A DNA stretch of 64,000 nucleotides from the NCBI RefSeq assembly GCF_028583425.1, contig NC_072792.1, forward strand, positions 158,230,676 through 158,294,675. The letters run 5' to 3'. Shown here piece after piece: positions 45,901 to 59,600 of this stretch (position 1 is its first letter; every line of letters begins with the position of its first letter). The position numbers and the translations under genes were made by a program. The notes under the pieces are model-generated. The model saw only the letters and a program-made list of their open reading frames with translations. It did not search any database and was not told the origin of the DNA. Origin of the DNA: Eublepharis macularius. Its lineage: Eukaryota; Chordata; Lepidosauria; Squamata; Eublepharidae.

Positions 45901-48900
45901 AACTAAATTATTCACATGTCTCAGAGGTGTCTGACATGAAAGTTCCATAGTCCCAACTCCTTAGCCTAACACATTGAGGGTTATCCGTGGGGTATTTAAA
46001 TTTACAACCAAGCTAGGCTTTTCCTGCAGACAATTTAAACAAAAAAATGAGTTTTTTAAAATTGCGCTCATCTCTGAACTGCTACATAATATCAAAGAAC
46101 AGACAGAAACAACTATGACAAGAAAAGTTACCATCTGGAAGTATGCTTGGCTGCCAGCTTCTGAGTACTTTATTTAATTCCTGTTCAAATGCATGATAAT
46201 TTGGATCCATAAAGATATTATCTTTTCTATTGCTTCCATTGAGATACTATAGAGAGAGAGGGGCACTCAGTTCAGTACAGTTAAAACAAACAAAGATAAT
46301 GAAACTACTGTAGGAGACGTGCAATCTTTCATTCACTTTTAAAGCAGCAACACAAAAAGCAGTACAATTATTTCAGTTCAGCATCTCTCAGGTCTGTTAA
46401 TGTATAAAATATTCCTTCGAAAGTTAAAGATATGCTAGTATTTGTTACAAAGACTGAATCAGAAGTCAGTAACTTGAAGAGGGCTATTTTTAGTTCCACA
46501 ATCTGAGCATATCTACTTGTGTACGGTTTGTGCACAAACACACTATTCTACCGATTTCCTAAATTATTATATAGGTTTGAAGAGAGTTCACATAGAAAGA
46601 ACTACAGCACTGAGTTCTAATTCAAGAATAGATGCTCTAAATAAATGGTGACTCTTGGAATGCTGAACCCCGTTCCAGGGGTTAATCTGAGCTGCCAGAT
46701 TAATCCATAACAATGAATGCTTTCTCTGTACACAGTGCACATTTTATTGATTATATTCTCCTCTTTTCTTGCAAAGGGCATACATGGGGGAACACTTCTA
46801 CAAGGCAGGTCAGGCAAAGAAATACTGCCTGACCTAAGGTCAGTAATGGAGCTTATGACTGAATGGAAGTTTGAACTGGCTTGGTCCAGGTTCAACACTA
46901 TTCAACACACTGGGCCACAAAAATGCAAGCATCTGCAATCCTTTTATGACAGGGATTATCTGCCGTACAGGAAGGGAATCCCCCCTCTCTTTCCCCCAGG
47001 GACTACACAGCTTTACAATTTCTTCATCTCTTCAGCAGATGGAAGTGCAGCCTCAGAAACAAACAAAAGCTACCTGCTTTTTTCCCTCTGACCTACCATT
47101 TCCGTAGATTCTTATCACCATCAGGCCTTCTGTTAATACATTTTAGATGGGCATCTTACCATTGGTGTAATAAAGCACTGCTTCCTATCATACATCAGAC
47201 ATTACTTCAAAAAGACTATTCCATGCTCTGCAAATTAAAGTTTATCTCTGTCCTGCAGACAATGCATTAAGGGGGTGGGGAGTGATTTACCTCCTGAATC
47301 CCAAGACACAGATAATAGATGCTGTCAGGTGCATAGTTTTCTCCGTTTGGTCTTCGGATTTCATTAACAAAGTGTGCCAATCCAAAATTTAGCTCAGTCG
47401 GAGAATGTGATACAACATCTTCTTTTAATTTCACTGCCTTTGCTGAAATGAAAAAAAAAAGAGAGCATCATGTAATGTAATACTTCAGTAATAAAATAAG
47501 CATCCTCCAGAAGACTATATGATGTAGAAAAACATAGTACAGCATCCAACAGAAATACAAAGCAAGTAGTAGAGAGAGATTTTCAGCATAATTGCCAATT
47601 TCAACAGCACTTTTCAGATTAACTACTTTGCAGTCATAATGAAGCTTTGTGGGTAACTTGCCATAACTCAAATTTTATTGATTAGAAGCCAAGGCTGTGC
47701 GCATCTCTCCCAAAACCACCCCAGTAAGCCCAGAGTCAGAAATCAAACCCAGGTTCAAGTTCAGCACATACTCTACTGGAGCACACTGGCTGTCTGTTAG
47801 ACCTAAGACTTATAGCTAAGTAGGAAATACTTACTTGATTTCAGCTCATCTAATACTGGCAGATCTTCATCTAGATTCCTAGTTTTTACCCAGTGTTTCC
47901 ATGCATTTACACCATACGCATACTTGAAGGGAAAACTGCACTCTGAATTCTCAGAGCTATCATCCTGAGAGTGGAATTCTGACACTGCTTTTCTCTTCGC
48001 TCCCTGCCATTAAAACAGATCTGTAAATATCACTGCTTATTAACATTGAACTTACAGTCAGCAATTCTACTCTCTACTACAGATGAACAAATGCCTAGTA
48101 AAACTGTAACTACCTGCTGTCAACCAGATATCTGAAGACCAATGTAACACTTTTAATTCATGAGCTGAAAGCAACTGGTTAAATCCTTACACTACAATCT
48201 CTTTCACAAACCACTCTGCACCTAAAACACCAGCATAAATATGTAGTAAAAATATACAATGGGTTGAATTTTATGACTCCGTTTCACTAACAGCAGTGCT
48301 TTCCTCTGGTCCAAGCAAGCCTCTGCCAATGCTAAGGGCTTCATCTGCTAGCATCAGAAGATGGCCGCACATGCCAGAAAAAATATATCGCTATTAGTGA
48401 AATTAAATCATTAGACCCAACCCAATTACTATTTACATAGTGCTATCAGTGCAATAGCATTTCCCCCCTCAATTAAAATTGGCTTTCAATGTTTGTAAGT
48501 AGTTTTATTTATGTATTCATCCACATTCCACGTTTTCTTTATAACTTACACCCAGTTAAATGGGTACAAGTCCCACAGCAAGGCAGATCAAACTCACCAT
48601 ACACTAAGGAACCCCCCAAATTTACATGGCCTACAAGTTCTTCAGGGCAGGTTATAAAAAGACACAAGAATCTGCAAAATATCCAAGCTGAACCCGCAAT
48701 CAGGGAAAGTGTACCACATATTTCTCCTCAAAATCCTATCATAGGCTATTATCCAGAACTTATGTCGGAGCCTGGGGAGGAAAATCTACCTTGCCTTTGC
48801 ATAGCCTTGATCCTGGATTTCTGGGGTAATTTGCTATCACAGGTGATTTTTTTGTTGCAAAACCTCAAAAGTTAGTAGTTCAACTGCTTTGTCCTTTGTA

Positions 48901-50552
48901 GTACATTGTCACAAACAGTCTGATGCATGGTATCCCCAAAGGAAAATTAATTACCATTTACTGTTTCCTTTCTCTAAGCAAAGAAAGTACCTGGACACAG
49001 ATTTACCCAATAATAAATGGATTTTCCCACTGAGGTAACTTTGTCCCCAAGCCTCCCCAGTCTTCTCAGACAATCCACACAAAGTGAGAGTTGCACAATT
49101 TGCCCGTGTTGGGAGAATCACAAATGCTGCTGGCAGTGGGAGATTTGTAAAATTTTGCCATGAAACTTCCACCCGAATATTCATGTGCAAGAACATTTAA
49201 GTGCTAAAACTGGAAATGGGCCTGAAAGTCTGTCGCAATTTTTGAAGTATTCTGATATTGTGGGATAATAATAATACTAACTTGTTCACCACTCTGGGTG
49301 AGGCACTAATCTGTCTAGAAGAGTGGTATATAAGAGCAGTTGTTGTTGTTGTCATTATCATCATCATCATCATCATCACCATAATCATCATCATCTTACA
49401 AATAGTCAGAATTTTTCACAAATCGTTAGAAATCTAGCTAAAGCTTCTGCTTTGAAACAAGAAAACTACTTTTTGTAAAAGAAACATAGTAGAAAGCTTA
49501 TGTAGCTGTCTACATTGAACTAGGATCTGGGAGACCCAGGTTCAAATCCTCACTTTGCCATGGAAGCTTACTGGGTGATCACGGGCCAGCCTAATCTACC
49601 TCACAGGGTTGTTGCAAGGATAAAATGAAAGAGACGAGAGAGATATACCCATGCTTTGGTCCTTATTAGGGAGAAGGTGGGATACATATAGAATAATTTA
49701 ACAGTTGTCATTATGTGCTGGCAATGCATATTGACTATAAACATACAACACAAGATGTAGTTTTGTGTGCACGTATGTGAATGCAGGATACGGGTACTGT
49801 ACAGCATGTACTAAGGGCCCACAAATCACTCTAGGGCTTCTAGTTACCCTCCCCATCCACGTCAAGGTTTAATAGTGTTGGAATCCACCTAGAAATTCCC
49901 CTTGCAAGCCCTACTAAAATGTAAGGGTGCAGCAGAGGAACCATACCACATTACTACAAGGCTTCCTGCTGTTTCAGTGCGGCTTTTGAAGAGCATGAAC
50001 TTTTCCCTGTGAGTTGTATCATCTGACATCTGAGGCAGCTGCTTCACCTTTCCTCATAACAGGACTTCAGGCTATTATAATAAATGAGGCATAACCATAT
50101 AATAATGATCAATTTGCAATACAATGTTGAATTATTTAGAAGACACAGCAATCATATAAACTATACCTTCTTTTTAGTTCGAGGTCTTGGCTGTTCCTCG
50201 TATTCCTCTCCAAAGACAGGCGGCAACAAAAATTCACTTTCGGTATCAAGTTCCTCTGTTGCTGCACAGAAGTATATTTCCATAAGAAACGTTTAACTAC
50301 CAAGTGTTCTAAAATTGTCATGGCATTTATAACTGAACCATTACTTATTAACCTATTGTCCATAAACACTGGCATTTATTGAAGAAAATGCATAAAGCTA
50401 ACATTCTATTTAGAGGCATAAGGCATGTTGTCATTAAAAAGAAAACTATTTTAAGCTGTGCTTCCTTGGCCTACAAAAGATCTCTAGAATTCCTCACTTC
50501 AACCAGAAATTTTTTTTACTTAATTCCAATTTGGCCCTTGTTAGTTTCTTCT

Positions 50553-50616
<64 letters not shown>

Positions 50617-53600
50617 ACATATTACCTATGCCAACCTACAGCTGGAATCAGCACTCTCTGTAATTGTTTTAATTCTCTTAACTTGAAGTTTACTTTCCCC
50701 CCACTGCTACATCTCATCACCACTGGTGACCCAACATGGATAAAAAATCCCGCAAAATGGGGCCACCCCAACTACATTTTAGGATTCTGCAAACTCAGGA
50801 AACCCATAGGCATGCAGAAAAATCTGAAAAGTTTTTTAAAAATTGGCGGTAACCCCCCTGCACCTTCAACAATACCAGAGTTATTTGTCCATGAAACAGC
50901 GATCAGAAGGGATGGGGGAGAAGCTGACCTACAGCAATGCCCCTCTTTTCTCTTCCTGAATTCCTTATTGTTTTTAAATTTCTCGTATAGTTGATAGGCT
51001 TCTAGTAAAAAATGTTGTTCTCAAGAGGACCCCATTAATATTTCCACTCTTTTAACTTCTGGTACAAATAAGTTCTTTGTAGGGTTGCTGTTCCACCAGT
51101 GGGGGCAGGGGGACCCCCCACTCCTACCCTCCGCCCCTGCCACCACTCACCTGGCTGGCAGGGGGGAAAGGTGGGGGAATAGACTTCCAGGGCATGCTCT
51201 TGGGACAGTGTGACAGTGTCACTCCAGGGAGTAATGTCATTCTGCTGCATCAGAAGTGCTCCCACGCTTTGCACAGGGCTGACTGGGGCCCCATGCAAAG
51301 CGCAGAAGTGTGCTTGCCCTGTGCACATGCGCTCTGTGCGCACAAAGAGGAAACAGAAGGTGAGTGCCAGGTCCTCCTCTCCTGCCAGGAGGGTAAGGGG
51401 ACCTGGCAACCCTAGTTCTGTGACAGGGATTTTGGGATGGTGGTTAGCTCTGCATCCTTTGCCAGACAGGAAATTTCAAGCTGAGGGTGACATCAGACAT
51501 GTTTTTATTCATTCATCTTCATGTAAAATACAGAACATATAGCTGAAATTATTTTGAAATACTGCAAAAAATCTCAAATGTCTCTTGAAATATCAGTTAT
51601 TAAGGTTATATTTAGCTGTATTGTGGTTGTGTTCATTATATTGTTACAGAGCACCGAACATACAAATGACTGTACTAATCTCGAACTGTGTAATCCGCCT
51701 TGAGTCTCAGTGAGAAAGGCAGACTATAAATGACATAAATAAAAATAAAAGTAAATTAAATAATTTAGCAGTAATTAAATCACGCTTCCTGCCATCGACA
51801 TTTTCCTGGCCTGTAAACGTTTCATGGTTTCTGCGATTAGAAAAATTAATTAAGGTTCCTCCATAGAAAAAAAAAAAGTTGGGAAACACTATGACAACCC
51901 ATCAACTGCATGCCCTTGCTTGTGAGTTTCCAAAGAATAATTTGACTGGCTGACTGTTGGAAAAAGCTGAACCAGATGGGCCTCTGGTCACTTGACAATA
52001 CTGTCATCCCCTCTGTGTATGAAAACATGCAAGCAGAACTGCTCTGGGCCACTGGAAAGGGTTCGAGAGAAATCTAAACCTAAGACTCCAATATAGTTTT
52101 CCTGAGGGGATGACAACAGGCATTTTAAAAGAAGTTTGCCCCACATCAATATTTAGGCATTTCCTTTTTAAAAGCGTACAAACCTCTGGGAAAATCAACC
52201 TCAATATCAAGGTCTGGTTCATATGGTATGTCTGGCAAGCTGCTTGGAATATCTGGCAAGCTGCTTGGAATATCTGGCAAGCTGCTCTGCGTTTCAGCCT
52301 CAGAGTTAAGCAATTCTACCTCAGTTATTACACCTGTAATTAAACAAAGAAAGTTGTTTTATTTTATTTCCCTTCACAATCTTATTAATACAGTCTCATA
52401 AGTGTAGTTAGTTCAAAATCATGGGGAGGCTAAAGGAGGATGTGAACATGGCAAAAAAAGTCTAAGACAGTTACACTATAGTCACAGCCTGTTACTTAAC
52501 CCTAGAGAGCCAGTCTGGGGGAATGGTTAAGAGTGGCAGGACTCTAATCCGGAGAGTTGGGTTTGATTCCCCGCTCCTCGGCTTGGAGCCAGCTGGGGGA
52601 CCTTGGGTCAGTCACAGTTCTCTCAGAGCTCTCTCAGCCCCACCCACCTCACAAGGTGATTGTTGTGTGGATAATAATAACATACTTTGTAAACCCCTCT
52701 GAGTGAGTGTTAAATTGTCCTGAAGGGCGGTATAAACATCAATTATTATCATTAATGTTATTATTAGAAAAGTACATTTAAACATAAGAAAAAGTCACAT
52801 CCCGTAACTTTGGGGGCTGCTGTCAAATACTAAGGATTAGCCACATGGACAAGAGCGGCTAATTGACCACTGAACTTTTGAAAAAACATCTATTAAGACA
52901 TACTTTTCAGCTCTACAGGTTCTGCTGCTTCATTCTTTGCAGGCATCTGTTCTGCTGTAGCAGCTGGTGGATCTTTAGTTTCCTCAGGACTGGAAGGGAT
53001 TTTATTCTTTAGATCTTCTATTGCTTCAAGTATCTTTTCATTGCTATCCAGTGTAGTGGGCAGAAAAACTGGAACTGGTACCTAATATAGGCATTATTAA
53101 ATTATTACTATTGCTAATGACAAGTCCATAATTAATGCCAAGCAGTTCTACCTACTGCCATCTTTTGTAAAATGAGAAACAAGCAAAAAGCAATGACAAG
53201 TAGGGGTGTGCACTCCAAAAAATTTGGGTTTCCTGCTTCGGAAAATGATTTGTAATAACCCGAAAGCAGCAAGCCACTTCGGATTTGGGTATTTGAATCA
53301 CTTTGGTACGCTCCATAAAGATTTAGAGCATACCGAAGTGAGGAGGGGAAGCTGTCTCCCAGCCCCCCCATCCCACCCCCACCACACTTACCTGTCCGTG
53401 GAAGGCCGCAGCAGCCGCCTCCACGGCCAGCTGGGCGGTGGGGAAGGCCGGAGCTGACACCTCCACCGCCCACACCGCTGTAGCGGCCAGCTGGGTGGAG
53501 GGAAAGGCCGGAGCCGCCGCCTCCGCAGCCAGCTGTGTGGCAGGGAAGACTGCAACCGCCGCCTCTGCCACCGCTGGGAAGGCCCAGATAAGTGGGGTGG

Positions 53601-56600
53601 TGGGAGGGAGCCCTTTAAAAAGGCCCCAAAGCTTCCCAAAGTGATCTGAATCTCTTCGGAAAGCTTTATTTGGGGTTTCCAAATTGGGGCCAGCATGCTG
53701 CCCTGATTTGGGAAACCCAAATCTTTACGGATCGGGTCCGATTTGGGCATTTCCCCCAAATTGGAAACCCGACGTGCACACCCCTAATAACAAGTTGTTG
53801 CCATTAAAATGTGTGCACAGGAGGGACTAAATGTTGATTTGCAATTTTTAAAATCATGAAACGATACAGAAACATTTACTTATGCATAACCACATTTTTA
53901 AAAGTTCCAAATGTATTTGCATCTACCTTCAACACATCATCGCACTGTTTGGGACCTCAATTTTGTCTCTAAAAATAGGCTGTTGTTGCTCCCATTTATA
54001 GGGATGTCACAAGAAATCATTTTAGCAAATGAATTGGAGAGAGGAACTGGTGCCTAGGCTTTGCATTTAAAAAGTTCCTTTTCCACAAATCTCTTCAGGC
54101 ATCCTATAAATTTCCTTCTTCCCTTTGTTTACGGCACTTAATACACAACTGCATCCAGCTGACGGTTTGTATGCGCACACACAAGACAGCATTATGGCAC
54201 CATCTGAAACAGGTTCTTGCCCAGAAAAAGCCCCTTAAGAGGATGAATGGCTGAAGCCCAGCAACAGGCTTCATCAGTCCAAGAGAGAAAGAAAAAGTCA
54301 ATTTATACAACGTTCTAATGGATAGAAGAGACATAACAGACAACACAGTGCTGCCAAGCCTAGCTTTTTCTTCCACTTTTAGCACTTATATAAATTTAGA
54401 GAGGTATCTTGTCCTTTATCTTGAATTTCTGTAGGCTTGCACACTGGAACTAACCACAGCACGGCTTTCCTGCTCTCCCTTCCTGCTGTGGTCCCCTACA
54501 CTACAACCCTCTGCTGAAAACCTGTCTTCAGCAGGGGACCTCAGGAACAGCACAGGATGGGGCATGGGGAGCTGCCGTGGCAAAAAGGGGTCAGCAGAAA
54601 CCCCCAACAAAAAGGGCAGAAGTGCTCTTTCACTAGGCAGCAGGGCAAGCTGGACTACAAGTCATTCTAACAACATAACTCTATTCATAACTTAATAGAC
54701 TACAAGTCATACTTTGTAGCTATTCGTAACAACATGAATAGCAACAAATAAGAGCATTGCAGCTCAGCTTTACACAGTATTAGATGAGTTCAGATGTAAT
54801 TAAACCAGAGACAGCGATGAGAACAAGCCTGGCTCATTTGGTTCCTCGTCTCCTCTCACAACGAGATTAAAGATTTCTTAGTTTAGAAACAACCATAGTT
54901 TGTGGTGATGTTTAAATCAAGCAATTTAATAAACTGTGGTTTGTTTCTTGCCCAGAAGCTGGGATCCTATCTCATGATTGGAATTCAGAGTTCTGGTCTG
55001 CAGGAAACAAACTGGTCACAATTTGTAAAAATGCCAGATTTGGACATCAAAACAGATTGTAAAGAAAACCAGGGAGCCTTCAGTTTATGAGCCAAGCACA
55101 AGGAGAAGAAAAAGGGGGGCGGGAAGGACATGCAAGTTTTTCAGACTTCTGAGGCTCATTCTGAATGCCACCATACATGAGAGCATGCATTAATACTAAG
55201 CTATGTCTTAAGCAGATAAAGTAAATGAAAAACTAATACTGAAATCTCTCTTACTGGAACAGGAACAGTTGTAGCAACGGGAACATTTTGACTATACATG
55301 TGCATTGGGACTGGTACATATACAGGTACTGGAACAGGTACAGGGACGTATTCTTTTTCCCAATCATCATCTAAAATGAAAGGCAATACATTGTTAGGTA
55401 CCAGGAATGACCAAAATTATTAATTTGTTACCAATAACAATATAAGAATTGTGTCTTCCATTCGACAATTACCTGTCTGACAAGATTTTGTTTGCATGTG
55501 GGGTTTACAGTATGTGGCTTTTGTCATTGTCAGAGGCTTGCAAAGAACCGCTTTGTTCTTCATTTCTTTATTTGGTGTTGGGGAAGGAGGTGGTGCCGAT
55601 CCCTGTAATTAATGAAATCAACAAATATTAGCAGACCTCCCCAAAATGACTTCCAACCCTATAAGCTTTCTATGCAATTTGCATTATAGTGTTTCTAAAA
55701 TATGAGAAAAGAACTGGAAGAGAAAATTAATGTCTTGCTACTTATTCTCAGAGAGCAGTTCCCATGCGCAAAACACATGCTATGAAGAAAAATGTTTCTC
55801 TAACACTGAAGTTTCCCTAAAACCTATTATATGCCAAAAATGGTATTATGTAGGTTATTGGCTGCTGCTTGAATTTTAAGTTCTTACATATATATAGTTG
55901 AAAATACTGTGCTATTTATATGCATTACAAATCAAAGAGGGTTTGTCAGTGTTGAGCTGCGTGTATACTTTACACATACAGCACAAAACAGAACTGCCGC
56001 TTGCATGCTTCCAGTCTGTACCAATACTGCAACATTAATGTATTCCAACATTAAATGAGATTAGTTTTATATGCTGATTCATCTCTCTCGCTCTCCCACA
56101 GATTATTAAATTTTAAAGTGATGGGCCACAACAACCTTGTGGGTGCAATTTTGCCCCAATACAGAGATCCACAAATGCTAAACAGCTGGGGGGGGGGTTG
56201 CTCTGTGTGTGCACATCTGCACCTGAATCCCATTCTTCTTTCTAAACAAAAGGAATAGGAATGGAAGGCTAGTTTAGATAGGAAGAATGTTGTATCCAGC
56301 AGCAGCTTCCGCCACCAACTTCAAGGGGAAATGCATAAGCAAAACAGTTTCTACACTAGTTCACACTCTAAAGATGTAGATGTACACATTCATCTATTAG
56401 AAATTTTAAACTGTGCATGTAAATACAATTAAGGAACCAGACACATTTGCTGGGCAAGTTGTGTAGTACTTACCGTGACTTTTGTTCGGGGAGTCTGAGA
56501 ACCCTGATCTACAAAGGAAAGCGCATGGAAGATCAATATAATTCATTTTTTTTACATACAGCTACAGAACAGGGGTAGGCAATCCCCTGGCCCCATGCTG

Positions 56601-59600
56601 AACAATGGCAAGCTGGAACATTTTGCTGGACCTCATGCAGGACCAGTTTAGAAACTAAGACAAGCTCCCGAGGCACCATCAGCACCAATCTAAGGAGAAA
56701 CAGACCAGGATGTGTAGAGTTTCAGCTACAGCATGACTAGCCATCATTCTGGCTCAGTGGCTGTCTAGGAAAAGAGAATGTTATGACAGCCTAACGGGAG
56801 CAAACATCCTGTGTCTTTAAATGCCACACTGGAGTAATGTCAGCCAACACAATTTGCTTTTCTCTCTTTTCTACTTTCAATTCCATCCAGCAACCTTTCA
56901 TTTTGGGTTTTCATTTTAAAGAGAAAAGGTCACAGCCTTCACCATGCTGCAACAGAGCCATCTGGTTGATTTGCAATTAAGATATTTGCAAAGCAGAAGG
57001 CTACAGGTGTGGATTGTGTCTTGTCACCTCCTGGACGTACCCAACTGCAAGCCAGGTCTTGGGTGAGTGTCTAAGGTGCTGGCAGTGTCACTGAATCTCA
57101 GCTTGCTATAAGTGTGTCCGGTCAAGTACAACCTTCACACACACACACACCCTGCCCCCCATTTGCCAGACCACCAGCATCTTCACAGATAGGCCAAAAA
57201 AGGTTGCCTACCACTGTTTACGCAACATAAAGCAATCAAACGGAAAGTGTTATTAGGGTGCTAGCAAAGCAACTCTCCCCCAGTCGCTCTTCCAGCGCAA
57301 CTGCCTAGACTCCCAAGCTCCTTCAACATATGGAAAGTTGCTAATCTCTAATGAAACGATGATACCAGCATCAGCAGTATGCCTGCTCCAATTTTAAAAC
57401 CAAGGATAAGCTATTTTTAGCAGCCAGGTCTGTTCACCAGGCAGGTCAATGATGCCACATGGTTAGCACTAGGGTGATGGGTCAACTTCCATTTATTGGC
57501 TGTCAGCCACTATCCTGTATGGTCTTCACAATAAAAGGCTGCTCCAGTTCTTCATCTTAAAAGACCTCTTTTGCAAACCTCGAAGCTTTATGTTGCTTGG
57601 TGTACTTCACAGAATTAAAGATAAGTGGTGTACAGTGCTACTATAATTAGGGGAAGTATCATACCATAATGTAAGTTTTCTGGTCCTTTCTGAGTTGCCA
57701 TATTAGGTTCATTTTGTTGACAGTAGAAACGTAGAAGGCAATGCTGGTCACAGAAATGTTTCATCTCCCCTCTCCACTGAACTTTCTCTTTAAGCGTTCC
57801 TTGAGTTTTACAACAGTCACACCTTGCAGCCTTAAAAGAACAATTTAAGTATTAACTAGAGATCTTATGAAAAAGAATTAACTATCAATGCCTATGTTGT
57901 AAATAGCATTCAAAACAGGTGTTTATGCTTATCAGCAGTTCCCTGCAAAGAACAAAATAGCAATATCCATAGAAGGAATTCCCTGGCAAAGCTTTTTTTT
58001 AACTTGTAGTATGATGATAGTCAATTAAAATGTTCTATTGAATAAATCTTAAGAGTTTGTTTTTCATTTTTTAAAGAAATCTTGAGGTACAAGATAAATT
58101 TTGAAATGCAAAGAGAAAAGGGGAGGATCCATAACAATAAAGTGACTAAAATGCACCACGAATGCTAACTTTGCATGCATAATCCTTAAGATGTTGTTTG
58201 GTGTAATGGTCAAATGAATGAACTCAAAGTCCAGAGATCAAGTCTCATTTTAGAAATGGTCTCTAGATAGAATACTGCCAACATTGTAAAAATGCCCCCC
58301 TGCCAAACACAACATTTTGAATATTAGACTGAAGCAACAGGTATCCTTCCCTGTGCAGAACTGATCCAACAGCTTAACCTCCCAGGCTCCCAGCTGCATA
58401 TTACATTATAAAATACCTTTGTGTAAATAGCAGTATCTAGATTTTGCACATCTTGGATAGTGTATGTATTGACTTGTTTTTTTTCACGCGTTTGAAATAC
58501 TACCTTTAATACTGTTACCTTATAGTACCAGTCTTGAAATTTTCTGCAACACTCATCACTACAAAAATCTCTCATTACTCCATCAAGTTCCTTACTGGCT
58601 CCCTTTTTACAGAGCTGAGTACAGTAATTGCAAGTAACACATCTCAGTCCTAACCGTCTTGCAAAATCTTGTTTATACAGCAGCTTGCAACCTGAGACAA
58701 AGTAGAATACAAAGACAGTCTTTAAAAACCTATGCACTACTGAATTTGCATTGTAAAAATGTTCGTGGACGAGTCCACTCTCAGTTTATCAATCATTTCT
58801 GCAAGAATTGAAGAATGATGCTTCTTTTTTAGAAAGGAACTTCAGCCACATTCCCTGGGCTGATGATCCTCAGTTATTGCTTCAATATAACTCCTTAAAA
58901 TCAGAAACAAGCACCCTGCTACTGTTTACATATGGACATAGTCAATAAAAAGTATACAACAATGAATTTCTTCCAAGTTATCTTTTCATTTTGAACTCAG
59001 TTTCAGGTCAGCATAACTCTGAACTCTGCCAACACAGGAAAGAAAACTGAATTATTATTATGTTGTAGATCAGAATAGTCCAACTTTTCCCATTTAAGAT
59101 GGTGGCAGATCATCCTTTTAGCAGTGTATTGCTCCCCCTAGCGGAAATTCAGTGAACAAATCCATTCACTGTCCTCCAGTCCTCCTGACTCCCACATCAC
59201 TTTTTCTTTATACAAGCCAATGCAGATTTTTCAAGCAGTTAATATATGCAACAGTGCTAAGGTACATATGTAACCTGTATTTCCTTCATATTTCACATCA
59301 GCAATGTCACTGCTGTGCAGCTTGAGATCTTTTGTTCAAAAACTCTTTGGTCTTCTAAATTCTACTATGAATACACATGTGACATTTACTCTCCTGAATC
59401 AAAATGGCTTTTCCCTGCTGGGGACTGATTCACAGTAAAGGAGTGAAACATCAAACTTACTCTAAGAGTGTATCCTCATTAGTAGATTGAAGAGCATCTC
59501 TGAGAGGCCCTAACTATAAACAGACTGCTGGAAGAAGAGAAGGGAAATACTCCCAGGTAAACTACTACTTGCCGAACTCCCTTCAGGAGCTGATCAGAAA

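Noticed and set aside
53323-53759. Ala-rich minus-strand frames of about 120 codons
   Set aside because: They are produced by the GC-rich minisatellite inside the hAT element.
55201-55386. Separate small Pro/Val-rich gene
   Set aside because: It is ZMYM2 exon G read past its splice sites.
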